Assembly: GCA_045594025.1 (NCBI GenBank)
Contig: JAZNXS010000041.1
Span: forward strand, 1 to 63,444
Direction: 5' to 3'
Length of the DNA stretch: 63,444 nt
Source: Scatosoma sp045594025
GTDB lineage: Bacteria > Bacillota > Clostridia > Christensenellales > Borkfalkiaceae
Shown here: piece by piece, positions 17,476-26,949 of the stretch
Numbering within the stretch: the first letter of the stretch is position 1
Layout: the number at the start of each line of letters is the position of its first letter
Made by a program: the position numbers and the translations under genes
Notes under the pieces: generated by a model
Database searches by the model: none
Seen by the model: the letters and a program-made list of their open reading frames with translations, nothing else
Told to the model about the DNA's origin: nothing

Positions 17476-18971
17476 ACCGTCCAAGTATATACGGTTTCCT
17501 GCGAACCGATTTCGTAATACCAGCTTCCAGCACCTAATTCTTCACTCGCCACAGCGTTTACGTAGCCGTCTGCATTCGTTGCATAAGGCACGTCACTCCA
17601 TACGGAAACGAATTCCGTTACGCCCGTAACGGTATAGGTCGCGATATCCACGGTTTCTCCATTTACTGTCCAGCCCGTCAATGCTTTGCCTTGCTGTTTT
17701 AGAGCAGGTGCGGTAACCGTTGCGCCGTATTCATATTCCGCCTCGTTTGCACCGTCAAAGGTTACTTGATATTTATTCTTCGTTGCCGTAACAATCCACG
17801 TGTAGGTTGCCTCACCGCTTACCGCTACGATTTCCTTATCCCATGCGCCGCTGTACGTGTACTCTGCCGTATTTTCGGGCGTAGTCGTTGTAGGAGCAAC
17901 AGGCGTTACGCCGTATTCAAGCGTTTCCTCTTTCAGCGTTTCCCCTGCTTCGTCAACGAATTTAATCAAATAGCTATTCTTCGTTGCCGTAACAATCCAC
18001 GTGTAGGTTTCCTCGCCGCTTACCGCTGCGATTTCCTTATCCCACGCGCCACTGTACGTGTACTCCGCCGTATTTTCGGGCGTAGCTGCATTCGGTGCAA
18101 CAGGCGTTACGCCGTATTCTACGCTATCAGATTGCAAAATGTTGCCATCTTCCGTTACAAAGGAAATCGTATACGATTTTTTCGCGGAAACCAATTGTAA
18201 TTGATAGGTCGCTTCGCCGGTTACCGCTACGATTTCTTTATCCCATGCCCAAGAATACGCATATTCTGCCGTATCTTCAGGCAGGGCAGGCAGAGCCACC
18301 GTACACGTAGGCAGTTCGCCAGGCTTCACTGCACTGCTCTGTAACACAGCGCCCTCTGCATCTAAAAACGTAATCGTGTATTCTTTATCGTATTCCGTAA
18401 CAATCCAGGTATAAACAGCTTCGCCGCTTACCGCTACAATTTCCTTATCCCATGCGCCCAAATACGTATGCTCTACCGTATCATCAGGAAGAGTAGGATT
18501 CGGCGCAACGGGTGTTACGCCATATTCAAGCGTTTCCTCCTTCAGCGTTTCCCCTTCTTCGTCAACGAATTTCACCAAATAGCTGTTCTTTGTTGCCGTA
18601 ACAATCCACGTGTAGGTTGCCTCGCCACTTACCGCTACGATTTCCTTATCCCACGCGCCACTGTACGTGTATTCCGCCGTGTTTTCAGGTGTAGTTGCAG
18701 TAGGAGCAACAGGCGTTTCCCCTTCTTTAACCTCTTCCTCTTTTAATACGTTCCCTTCTTCATCCACGAACTTCACAAGATATTTTTTCTCTTGTTGTTG
18801 CGTAGAATCAGCAGAGTCCGTTGAATCAGTAGAGTCCGTAGCCCCTGTCGAGTCCGCGGATCCGCTTGAGCTTACATCATCAAAGACCCCATCAAAGCAA
18901 CCCGCCATACCAGCAGAAACGGGCAAACAAATCGCTAAAGCAAGGAGCATTGTTAATAGTTTTTTCTTCAT
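16263..18971 (-). CDS. 902-aa repeat lipoprotein
   Basis: A signal peptide with lipobox AGMAGC (Cys25) tethers it to the cell surface. A Ser/Asp/Thr linker (about residues 34-58) leads to five near-identical repeats of about 68 residues (62-402) and one InlB-type repeat. Residues about 498-607 hold a divergent copy, and 640-745 and 791-902 clear copies, of the GGWTFIG module, the last ending exactly at the C terminus. No catalytic motif is visible, so binding or display is likely. I start at MKKKLL; an ATG four codons upstream is also possible. Confidence 0.85.
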   Translation of the reverse strand: MKKKLLTMLLALAICLPVSAGMAGCFDGVFDDVSSSGSADSTGATDSTDSTDSADSTQQQEKKYLVKFVDEEGNVLKEEEVKEGETPVAPTATTPENTAEYTYSGAWDKEIVAVSGEATYTWIVTATKNSYLVKFVDEEGETLKEETLEYGVTPVAPNPTLPDDTVEHTYLGAWDKEIVAVSGEAVYTWIVTEYDKEYTITFLDAEGAVLQSSAVKPGELPTCTVALPALPEDTAEYAYSWAWDKEIVAVTGEATYQLQLVSAKKSYTISFVTEDGNILQSDSVEYGVTPVAPNAATPENTAEYTYSGAWDKEIAAVSGEETYTWIVTATKNSYLIKFVDEAGETLKEETLEYGVTPVAPTTTTPENTAEYTYSGAWDKEIVAVSGEATYTWIVTATKNKYQVTFDGANEAEYEYGATVTAPALKQQGKALTGWTVNGETVDIATYTVTGVTEFVSVWSDVPYATNADGYVNAVASEELGAGSWYYEIGSQETVYTWTVNLPVTAYAENKTTTYAWKGGDWSSVGFVENNWISGGGTAREGTISVTNIGGELIVVINEPTQNITKSTSITDADIIGGNKALTIVVNNGAQYRHFYLGAGVVTDSALDAFVVDNEGNKHVANKTADSVEYALSQSYGDGVVTVPKMNYSQYTKVMFDWNIAGGWTFIGPEAANRWYNGGTALGGTVTVVVKADKLEVTMTQTLDSANNGTFTAEITDTEIINGIKSLTLSYNCLVGTQTLVLNNFTTSTDPVEEEPVDEPDTFVIDSEGNQYAATETENSIEYSLASGYNSGVVTLPKMNYSQYTQVTFDWNIAGGWTFIGPDAANRWYNGGTALGGSVTIINNGNGTLTLTMTQTLDSANNGTFTVEITDADIINGTKSLTLSYQCLVGTQTLVLSNFNTVA
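17775..18790 (-). repeat. Five tandem ~204-bp coding repeats
   Basis: Each unit encodes a MucBP/InlB-like beta-grasp repeat with the pattern FVDEEGxxLKEE, TPVAP, TAEYTYSGAWDKEIVAVSGEATYTW. Several units are nearly identical in DNA, so copy number may vary between strains and collapse in assemblies. Confidence 0.85.
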
Positions 18972-19013
18972 ATAAATTCCCATCCTTAAATATTTTTATT
19001 GATAACGCTACGC

Positions 19014-19343
19014 TTACTGCGCAACAAAATTCCCAATATGTATCGCTTTCGTGCCAACCAAGCAATTGATTGACAAAGTCAAAGGTTTTACACCGTTAAG
19101 GATTCCCTCGTCCTCAATTATCCGCGTGAATACGTTTGTTACGCCCGAATAAAGCGTTTGCTTCATCGTTACCGTCAAAGTACCGTCTGCATTGTTTACA
19201 ATCGTTACTTTTCCGCCCAAACCGCTGCCTTGTTGATAGTAACGGTTTGCACTATCCGTACCAATGAACGTCCAACCGTCGGGAACGCTCCAATCAAACG
19301 ACACTTCACTGTATTGCGAGAAATTGATTGTCGGCAAGTAAAG
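19014..19343 (-). repeat. Single C-terminal copy of the ~105-aa module
   Basis: It runs from LPTINFSQYSEVSFDW through DGWTFIGTDSANRYYQ to GTKAIHIGNFVAQ at the protein end. It is the ninth copy in the locus and keeps the core aromatic residues. Confidence 0.8.
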
Positions 19344-21062
19344 CACGCTTTCGCCGCAACCCTGTGACGCCGTATATTGCAAACCGTCCGTATAAATCTC
19401 GGAAGCGGAAGCTACGTACGCATTCCCGTTAGCATCTTCCAAAATAGGCGCACCGACGTCCAATTCCTTTATGCAATATACCGCACTGACGTACGTATAA
19501 CAAATTTCCTCTTTCGTATCAATATCTGCGGGGTGAATGGAAAATCCGTCTTGTGATAAATCAGTCAAGTCCTCATAAATATTTTCCACGCCGTTGATCG
19601 AAACCAACACTCTACTATCTACCATCGGGATAAGCTCTACCTTTTTCCACGTATCATCGGCTGAAAGATAGACTCTATTTGCCCAATCGCCGTCGAAATA
19701 ATAATTATTGTTTTGTGTGTTATAAATGTAGAACCAAATCCTTTGACATTTCATCAAATCCAACGAGCCGAGATAAACCTCCGCATAGGATGCTGGATAT
19801 TCTTCCAGCCATTTCGAAGCTATCTTTAACGAACCTGTTTCCTCTCCGTATGCTTTTTCCGTGGTATGCGAAACGTCCGTTCCCGCAGCATTCATTTGCC
19901 AATTTTTCGTTGCGCTGGCAACGCCTTGATCAAAGGCAAACAGCTTTTGCTCTTCCGAATACCATTCCGCCTGCAACGTTAAATCACTTTGTACGCTATC
20001 GGAAAAATCATAAGCAACCCTTTCCGAGAAAAACGCCGTTTCATCTTCTTTGCTTTCCCAGGCGCAAAATTGATAGATTTCATGGGTAGGAATCGGAGCT
20101 GTATCCTCAACGTTTTCTCCGTCCAACACCGACGTTTCATACCACAAAGCGCCGTCAACGTAATATTTTACCGAATAACGTTCCCTCAAACGCAAGGATA
20201 TTTTTGCTCGCAACGTCTCGCCGTCAAGCGCGTAGCTTGCGATTACGTCCAATTCCCCTTTCTTTAATGCAAGCAAATTGCCGTTTTCCACGCTTGCCAA
20301 GGATTCATTAGACACTGTATACGTTACCTGCGCGTTATCCAATTCCGTTACGGACGAGCCGTTCATAAGATAAACGCTCAGCGGCATTTCCTCGCCGCAA
20401 ATAATTTGGCTCTCGTTTACCCCAAACGCCAACACGGGTTTGTTTTTTGATACGGAAACCGTAACGCTTGCTTTTGCCGTTTTACCTGCATAATTCGCTG
20501 TTACGACAATTTCCGTTTGTCCCTCGGAAACCGCCGTTACCAATCCGCTTTGGGATACAGCCGCTTTCGTCGTATCCTTGCTTTCAAAGGTAAGCGTCCC
20601 TTCTACAACATTCGAGCCGTCTTTTACCGTTGCCGTCAACGCATACGCATCTCCCTCACAAAGCAATAAAGACGTTTTATTCGTTTGAAGCGTTAATATG
20701 TTTTCCGTTCTTGCGCCGACAACCGTCACTTGACACATCGCAATATTGTCGCTGTCTTTGGCTTTAATAATTGTTGTGCCAAGCCCTACGGGTGTCACCA
20801 GTCCATTTTCGTCAACAGTTGCAACAGCCGAATCGTTTGATGACCAAACAACCTCGCCAACAGCATCGCTTGCCGTCAAAGCAAACGTCTCACCCATCGC
20901 AAGCTCAATTTTCGTTTCATTTAAGCAAAGCTCTTCAGTTTCTATGACGCTTGATGACGAGTTGCTATCCGTCGAAGAATCCTCCCCGCCTTTACAACCA
21001 ACAAAACCTAACGTTGCCAAGGCAATGGTCAAAAGGAATAAAAGTTTTAATTTCTTTTTCAT
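19014..21062 (-). CDS. 682-aa lipoprotein with Ig-like (BIG2) domains
   Basis: A lipobox ending in GFVGC (Cys23) follows the signal peptide. Three BIG2-type Ig-like domains span about residues 45-290 (for example WSSNDSAVATVDENGLVTPV). They are followed by an InlB-type repeat (about 290-370), a beta-sandwich-like region (about 375-530) and one C-terminal GGWTFIG module (about 573-682). No catalytic residues are recognisable. It lies between the DUF4838 lipoprotein and the 902-aa lipoprotein with short gaps. Glycan binding at the cell surface is inferred from domain type and context. Confidence 0.85.
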   Translation of the reverse strand: MKKKLKLLFLLTIALATLGFVGCKGGEDSSTDSNSSSSVIETEELCLNETKIELAMGETFALTASDAVGEVVWSSNDSAVATVDENGLVTPVGLGTTIIKAKDSDNIAMCQVTVVGARTENILTLQTNKTSLLLCEGDAYALTATVKDGSNVVEGTLTFESKDTTKAAVSQSGLVTAVSEGQTEIVVTANYAGKTAKASVTVSVSKNKPVLAFGVNESQIICGEEMPLSVYLMNGSSVTELDNAQVTYTVSNESLASVENGNLLALKKGELDVIASYALDGETLRAKISLRLRERYSVKYYVDGALWYETSVLDGENVEDTAPIPTHEIYQFCAWESKEDETAFFSERVAYDFSDSVQSDLTLQAEWYSEEQKLFAFDQGVASATKNWQMNAAGTDVSHTTEKAYGEETGSLKIASKWLEEYPASYAEVYLGSLDLMKCQRIWFYIYNTQNNNYYFDGDWANRVYLSADDTWKKVELIPMVDSRVLVSINGVENIYEDLTDLSQDGFSIHPADIDTKEEICYTYVSAVYCIKELDVGAPILEDANGNAYVASASEIYTDGLQYTASQGCGESVLYLPTINFSQYSEVSFDWSVPDGWTFIGTDSANRYYQQGSGLGGKVTIVNNADGTLTVTMKQTLYSGVTNVFTRIIEDEGILNGVKPLTLSINCLVGTKAIHIGNFVAQ

Positions 21063-21071
21063 AATGCCTCC

Positions 21072-22976
21072 TTAATCAAACAACCCGTCTATGCTGCCGC
21101 CTTCTACCTGCTTCATAATACCGAAATATTGCGTATAATATTTAAAATCGGCTTTCATTTGCGCATTTTCTTCATTGGAATAATAAGATTGATAATGCGA
21201 CAGCTTCAAGAAGATTACGGAAAGATTTTCCTTCATAATACGGTTTTTCACTTTCACGTAAAGCTCCGCATCCGTTTCTTTCAGCGGTTCAATGGCTTTT
21301 AACGCATTGTCAATACAATCACCCAGCGCACTGACAACGGGTTCCGTCCAAAGATCCGAGCCTCCAATCGCCGCATAAATACCGCCGATATTATCGTTGA
21401 TTTCCGATTGATAGTAAGTGTAGCGATTACGAATCAACGTGTAATACATATACATCGCATCTGCGCCATCACGGAAATAATGTTCCATAAATTCCTTGAC
21501 AAGCTGATCGTAATCTTGCTCCAAATCCCACATCAATTGCGATTCCACAAAAATTCTCATTTCCTGCAAGCTCGGCACTACCGCATCTACTGGGCCTTGA
21601 GTGTACATATAATATACACCTAAGTCCTTATACGCTTCATACATAGGTTTTACCGTACCGAAATTATTAAAGTTGACGAAATAATTGTAGAAGTTAATAT
21701 CGTAAAGATACGCGATAACTCTTCCAGGACACAGTACGTTCCACCCTTGCATAGAATCGTAATACGTTTTATTATTTTCGTGTTCAAGTGGTTTGGTAAA
21801 ATCCGTACCGATCGGCGCGAACCAAATATAGAGTTTTTCGTGTGGAATCACTTGTTGACTGTACGGCGAGAATGTTCCGTCTGCATTTTTCACAACAGGC
21901 GATTGAATCGTTCCGTTATACGCATAAATCATATAACGAATATTTCTATTGACTCCGTCTGCCGCCATCATCGCTTCCACTTTTTCAATGACGTGATTTG
22001 CAAATACGATCTGCAATCCTTCTACGTTTCCTGCATAATCAATTTTTGCCTGTGCGCAACGTGTACAGTTACAGAAATTTTCATTATCTTGCTGACCAAA
22101 ATGGAAATACATTGCATCGGGATGTTTCAAAATTTGCGCATACAAATTCTTCGCAAATTCCGTTTCCATTTCATCACCAGCCGTCCAGCAAAGTTGTGTG
22201 CCTTCGCCATTATACCAGTCCTGATGTTGATCGCGATACACGGATTGCGGCAAAATACCCCATCCGTCCGCCGCTTGATTATGTCCGGAAATCCCCCAAT
22301 ATCTACTGTCATCATGCCAAATCAAGCGCATTCTTTTTTGATAGGTGCTGTCGTTGGCAAGAAGCGCATAACCAATTTCTCTTTGGTCAAAATCAGGACA
22401 AACTACTTCGTCGTATTCGTAAAGGGGTACGTTTTCTTTTTCTTCGTAATACAATTCATCTACAGAATACGACTTAAAACCAATCGCATCTTCCAAGAAA
22501 TCATATACCCCATAAAGGCATCCCTCGCCTTCACCTTCCGTATTCGAGCAAAGAATCACCAACGAATCGTTCACATTCTTCATCGTATAGCCCGACATAC
22601 CCAAATCGCTTGCCGTCAGCGTAACGCCCAAACGCTGAGTAAACGAGCTTTCACCGATACAAATTGCAGGTAACTCTGCTTTGGCTGCGCTTTCTTTCAC
22701 AATAGCAAGCTCCGCGCCCGTTGCCAAACCCAAGAAATAATTTAATTCGGACGCAGCAAAATCGTACATTGCGTTTTGCTCATCAGGCAAAACGATTTGG
22801 TATTCGCTAACGCCGTGATTTACAATTTTGTATCCGGTCTCAACAAGTTCCTTTTCCTGCTCCTCTACAGATGAATCCACAGAAGAGGAATCTCCTTTAT
22901 CTTTGCAGGCGAAAGCGCCACAGCATACCGTGAAGCAAAGAGCAAAAACGCCGATTTTTTTCAATATGTTTTTCAT
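21072..22976 (-). CDS. DUF4838 lipoprotein
   Basis: The 634-aa protein has lipobox CCGAFAC (Cys24), a Ser-rich linker, an N-terminal alpha/beta domain like those preceding glycosidase barrels (about residues 48-180), and a DUF4838 region. The latter includes FGQQDNENFCNCTRCAQAK near residue 300, with clustered cysteines that could bind metal or form disulfides. DUF4838 proteins are common in polysaccharide-use loci and are thought to be glycosidase-like, but I know of no established activity. The start has a GGAGG site, and the gene is closely spaced with the next. Confidence 0.85.
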   Translation of the reverse strand: MKNILKKIGVFALCFTVCCGAFACKDKGDSSSVDSSVEEQEKELVETGYKIVNHGVSEYQIVLPDEQNAMYDFAASELNYFLGLATGAELAIVKESAAKAELPAICIGESSFTQRLGVTLTASDLGMSGYTMKNVNDSLVILCSNTEGEGEGCLYGVYDFLEDAIGFKSYSVDELYYEEKENVPLYEYDEVVCPDFDQREIGYALLANDSTYQKRMRLIWHDDSRYWGISGHNQAADGWGILPQSVYRDQHQDWYNGEGTQLCWTAGDEMETEFAKNLYAQILKHPDAMYFHFGQQDNENFCNCTRCAQAKIDYAGNVEGLQIVFANHVIEKVEAMMAADGVNRNIRYMIYAYNGTIQSPVVKNADGTFSPYSQQVIPHEKLYIWFAPIGTDFTKPLEHENNKTYYDSMQGWNVLCPGRVIAYLYDINFYNYFVNFNNFGTVKPMYEAYKDLGVYYMYTQGPVDAVVPSLQEMRIFVESQLMWDLEQDYDQLVKEFMEHYFRDGADAMYMYYTLIRNRYTYYQSEINDNIGGIYAAIGGSDLWTEPVVSALGDCIDNALKAIEPLKETDAELYVKVKNRIMKENLSVIFLKLSHYQSYYSNEENAQMKADFKYYTQYFGIMKQVEGGSIDGLFD

Positions 22977-22987
22977 TTTCGCCCTCC

Positions 22988-25900
22988 TTATTTCACCGTA
23001 AATTCGATATCCGTCATCGTGTAATTATAATTTTCGTCATATACGAAAAATCTTAAAACGTACTTACCCTTTTCGGTCACCTTAAAGGCTCTATCTCCTG
23101 CCTTGAATGCAGAATCAAATGCGTCACTATCTGCAGTTAAATAGGATTTTTCCGTTCCGTTTACGTTTCTAAGCAACATCCCCATACTATTATCGGGCAT
23201 AATCAGCATAACGTCCACGCTATATGCGCCGCTATTATCCGAAACAGTATAGGTAGGAATATGGATAACGTCCCCTGCTTTATAGTTTGCATTTAACTGA
23301 TTGCTCAACGTCAATACAGGCTTTTCTTTTTCTACTACACGAATTAGCTTCATGTACTCAATGGGATTATCATTATTATCCACCGCATTGTAGTACACAC
23401 GATAATTTCCGTACTGCGTTAAAGGGAAACTATAATATTCTTCCGCGGAAACGCTGTCCAATACCTTACTGCCATCAGGAGCGGTAACCGTTACTGTAAA
23501 GGAAGTGATGTACCCAAGAACGTCATACGCTTTACCTGCCGATACGTTCGCCGTTGCGCCAATAGACTGTTTTACTGCATACGAAGTTTCAAGATAAATT
23601 TCAGGTGCAATTTCATCCACACGTTTCTCGTAATTATTCTTTCTATGCCCCAACGACTGGTTATTCAGAACGTTAAACGCAATCGTATTCGTCTTTTCTC
23701 CACCTATCGTTTGCACGGACAAATATACGGAATCGGAAAAACCGATAAAGGGATCGCCTGCGTCATCATAAAGAATTTTTCCACAGCTCGCGTCCGCAAT
23801 ATCTTTCAGCATAAAGGTGGAATTGCTATAATTCAACGAATAATCTTGATCGCGCGCCCCTATTTCATATCCGTTTTCCGAGTAAGGCGTATACAACTCC
23901 AACTTCCCGTTTTCAGGCACCAAATGCAACGTCACGGTCAAATTTTTATTTTCAACGTCCGTCAGCGTTATCGCTATTGCCTCAAAATCTGTTTCTATCA
24001 AATCCACGGAAAATGCCAAACGGAAATTTTCTGCGCTTAACGCATTGGCGAACAAGAAAGAGGCATTGGGCTCGAATGCAATCGAAATATCTTCCTTGTT
24101 AGAGGTTGCCGTAATCCCCTCGCCGTAAAAATAAGCCACTTGGTCTTTGCCATTGTTTCCATCAATCACGGGCAAGGTTTCCACGTATTCACCTTTCCCT
24201 GTTTCGCCTTGTGCGACGTATTTTATTGTTACGCTGTCGCCGCTTGCGGTGAACTGACCTATTACTTCCTTATCATTTACGTAAGTTTTCACGGAAACCT
24301 CCGTTAAGCCGTTTGCTGTATTTTCCACCGCTTCACAAATCGGCAAATCATAGGTGAAACCTTTAATCAATACGTCGGGCAACGTCGGGTTTTGAATTAA
24401 AATAGGTTTGGTGGGGGCTTGTGCCGTAACCGTGCGCTCGATTTTCGCGCAAACACCTAAATAGTCCGTTGCCGTATATACGACTTTGTATATCCCTGCT
24501 TCCGTAGGGATAAAAGTATTTTTCGTTAACGCCACAGCTTCGCCGTTGGGCGCATATACATCCACAGTGCAATACAAATTACCGCTGCCGCCCTGTGCCG
24601 TTAAACCCTTTAAGCCGTCAATCGCTACCTTATCGTAAACGGTAACGGTTTGGTTTTCGTCACTCGTTTCCAAGGTGATGGGACTTGAATTCGGCGTACA
24701 GGTAAAATACACTTCTTCTTTCGCCGTGTTGCCGCTTTTATCCGTTGCCGTATAACATAAAACGTACGTACCGCCCATCACGGTTTTTACTTTGCCGTTT
24801 ACAATCGCTACGTCATAGCGTTCTTCCGTTGCCACGTCCAAATAATATGCCGATACGTCCGTAAACACATCGTTATCCAAGTCATCGTAATATTCGGCTT
24901 TAAACACTGTATATTCAGAATTTGCCGTAGCCGTAGGAATGTCCGTTTCTCCTTTATAATCCACGGTAATCGTAGGCGCAGCCGTATCCGCAAATTCCTG
25001 CTTGGAAAGGTCATAGCCTGCTACGTTCATAAAAAGAATGTTCGCGTTCGCAGCCGTATGTCCACCTGCACTAATCCTAATTTCCACTTCTTTCCCTTCA
25101 AAACCAGCCCAAGGGTTGGAAGGATAAATCGTAGGGTCGTCTAAATCCGCGACAATCGTTTTCCCGGGCGTGCGGTAATCGCTGCCGTAGCTTGCATAAA
25201 CGGCTTTTTCTGCGTTATCATAATAGAGCTGTAACGTAGGATAGGTGGTATAATTGTTTTCCCAAACGCTTTCCTCAAAGCCTCTAAACGTATGCAAGAT
25301 AGGACAACCAAACTGTGGTAAGGTATTATATTTAGGACCTTCATAGCCGCCAGCCGTCTGATTAGGCGCCCCAGCTTTGACATAGGTTAACTTTCCGCCG
25401 CCGTTTACAAGCCCACTGTCCACGCCCGTGATTTCCACGTAATTATCTCGATTGGCAAGGTCGGTCAACGTAATTGTAAATTTAGAAAAGTCAAGGTTGC
25501 CTATGGTAGAAGGCTCGATAACCATTTCCAAAAACAAGTCGTCTTTCGTAAGCTTTGATACGTCTACGTGCTTGGTAAACGTCAATTCACCACCACTACG
25601 CAAAGAAGCGCGAACACCTTTATATTCTTCCTTATATTTATATACGCCGTCATCCACCGAAGCAAGCGCATTGGTTTGGAATAAATCAAAGTTACGGCGC
25701 ACGGAAGCAACCGTTTCTTTTTCAAAAACCGTTTTTCCGTCATTAAACGTCGCGCTATATTCCACCGTGTACACGCCGAAATCGTCCACTACAAAGCTTT
25801 CCCCTGTAAACGCACCACCGTTTGGTGCAGTTACGACTACGGATGCCTTTTTTGTTTCTCCGTTATAGGTCAATGTTTTTGCGGGAATTTCAATCATCTG

Positions 25901-26035
25901 CCCCAAGTATGCCTTGTCGGGCAAAACCGACTCGTTATCCGCCTTGGCAAATGCTGCACCAATCACAATTCCTACCGTGGAAAAAACCAAAGCAACGGCG
26001 CTTAAGATAGTCGTAATAAGTTTCTTTTTGATCAT
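22988..26035 (-). CDS. 1015-aa secreted protein with Ig-like and beta-sandwich domains
   Basis: An N-terminal signal peptide (about residues 1-32, ending near AFAKA) precedes an Ig-like domain. Two beta-sandwich, LamG/CBM-like regions (about 120-340 and 610-800) follow, each with a LTDxxNxxxxVT core. They alternate with DUF5011-type Ig-like domains (for example TDKSGNTAKEEVYF). No sorting signal or lipobox is present, so attachment is unclear. It lies directly downstream of the ABC permeases, consistent with glycan capture near the importer. The specific ligand is unknown. Confidence 0.8.
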   Translation of the reverse strand: MIKKKLITTILSAVALVFSTVGIVIGAAFAKADNESVLPDKAYLGQMIEIPAKTLTYNGETKKASVVVTAPNGGAFTGESFVVDDFGVYTVEYSATFNDGKTVFEKETVASVRRNFDLFQTNALASVDDGVYKYKEEYKGVRASLRSGGELTFTKHVDVSKLTKDDLFLEMVIEPSTIGNLDFSKFTITLTDLANRDNYVEITGVDSGLVNGGGKLTYVKAGAPNQTAGGYEGPKYNTLPQFGCPILHTFRGFEESVWENNYTTYPTLQLYYDNAEKAVYASYGSDYRTPGKTIVADLDDPTIYPSNPWAGFEGKEVEIRISAGGHTAANANILFMNVAGYDLSKQEFADTAAPTITVDYKGETDIPTATANSEYTVFKAEYYDDLDNDVFTDVSAYYLDVATEERYDVAIVNGKVKTVMGGTYVLCYTATDKSGNTAKEEVYFTCTPNSSPITLETSDENQTVTVYDKVAIDGLKGLTAQGGSGNLYCTVDVYAPNGEAVALTKNTFIPTEAGIYKVVYTATDYLGVCAKIERTVTAQAPTKPILIQNPTLPDVLIKGFTYDLPICEAVENTANGLTEVSVKTYVNDKEVIGQFTASGDSVTIKYVAQGETGKGEYVETLPVIDGNNGKDQVAYFYGEGITATSNKEDISIAFEPNASFLFANALSAENFRLAFSVDLIETDFEAIAITLTDVENKNLTVTLHLVPENGKLELYTPYSENGYEIGARDQDYSLNYSNSTFMLKDIADASCGKILYDDAGDPFIGFSDSVYLSVQTIGGEKTNTIAFNVLNNQSLGHRKNNYEKRVDEIAPEIYLETSYAVKQSIGATANVSAGKAYDVLGYITSFTVTVTAPDGSKVLDSVSAEEYYSFPLTQYGNYRVYYNAVDNNDNPIEYMKLIRVVEKEKPVLTLSNQLNANYKAGDVIHIPTYTVSDNSGAYSVDVMLIMPDNSMGMLLRNVNGTEKSYLTADSDAFDSAFKAGDRAFKVTEKGKYVLRFFVYDENYNYTMTDIEFTVK

Positions 26036-26048
26036 AAAAACTCTCCTT

Positions 26049-26948
26049 TTAGCCTTTCAAACCGCCTATCGACATATTCACCATCAATTTATCTTGGAAA
26101 ATTAAGAAGACGACAATAATCGGCAACGCCGTCAACCACATCCCCGCAAGCTGCGTTGGCGTATTTCGTATTTGATTTGCTTGATCGTTAAGAAATCTAT
26201 AAATACCATATGCCGCAACCGGATGAGAAGGAAGATAAACCATAGGAATTTGATAATCGTTCCAATAGGTTATAAAATTCAATAAGAACACGGTTGCGAG
26301 TGTCGAAGTCGCAAGAGGTAAAATTATTTGCAACATAACACGGACATTCGATGCCCCGTCAATTTTTGCCGCTTCCGTATAATCCTTGGGAATCATTTTG
26401 AATTGTGCATAGAACACAAGGAAATACACGCCCAAGAAATTCGCTTTCATAATCCAAAGACCCCAAAACGTATCATATATCCCCAACGCTTTACTTACTT
26501 GGATTTCGGAAGGTAATGAGCCAACAACGGGCAATGCCATCGTTACGATAACAATCGCATAAATGTATTGTAAAAACTTATATTTATAACGCGCAACAAT
26601 ATACGCCATTAAACAAGGTATTGCCGTTGCCGCCAACGCACAGCCCACGGAATATAACAAGGAATTGCCAAATTGTTGCATAATATTGAAATACAGCGTC
26701 GGTTGATTTTCTCTATAAACAGGAACATAGGAATATATCCATGCCGTTTCATAATTCACCAATTTCCACGAAGAGGGAAAGGCTATTTTATGAATTGGAA
26801 GATAATAATCTTTAATGGGGTCCTTAAAAGAAGTCATAAGCGACCACAAAAGTGGAAACAGCAAAGAAACCGCATATACCGCCAATAATACGAGAATTGT
26901 AATAATCAGCCAGTTGAATTTGCTTTCTTTTATGCCTTTTTTCGCCAT
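26049..26948 (-). CDS. ABC sugar transporter permease (MalG/AraQ type)
   Basis: This 299-aa inner-membrane permease of the carbohydrate uptake type-1 family has six predicted transmembrane segments. The ATPase-contact (EAA) loop reads YTEAAKIDGASNVRVMLQIILP (about residues 192-213, shown in part). A GGAGG site overlaps the end of the partner permease gene, one base upstream, so the two are coupled. With the next permease and the binding protein it forms an oligosaccharide importer, but no ATPase gene is in the cluster. Confidence 0.93.
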   Translation of the reverse strand: MAKKGIKESKFNWLIITILVLLAVYAVSLLFPLLWSLMTSFKDPIKDYYLPIHKIAFPSSWKLVNYETAWIYSYVPVYRENQPTLYFNIMQQFGNSLLYSVGCALAATAIPCLMAYIVARYKYKFLQYIYAIVIVTMALPVVGSLPSEIQVSKALGIYDTFWGLWIMKANFLGVYFLVFYAQFKMIPKDYTEAAKIDGASNVRVMLQIILPLATSTLATVFLLNFITYWNDYQIPMVYLPSHPVAAYGIYRFLNDQANQIRNTPTQLAGMWLTALPIIVVFLIFQDKLMVNMSIGGLKG

Positions 26949-26949
26949 A

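Noticed and set aside
17775..18790. CRISPR-like periodic repeats
   Set aside because: The period is about 204 bp and fully coding, with conserved amino acids and no unique spacers.
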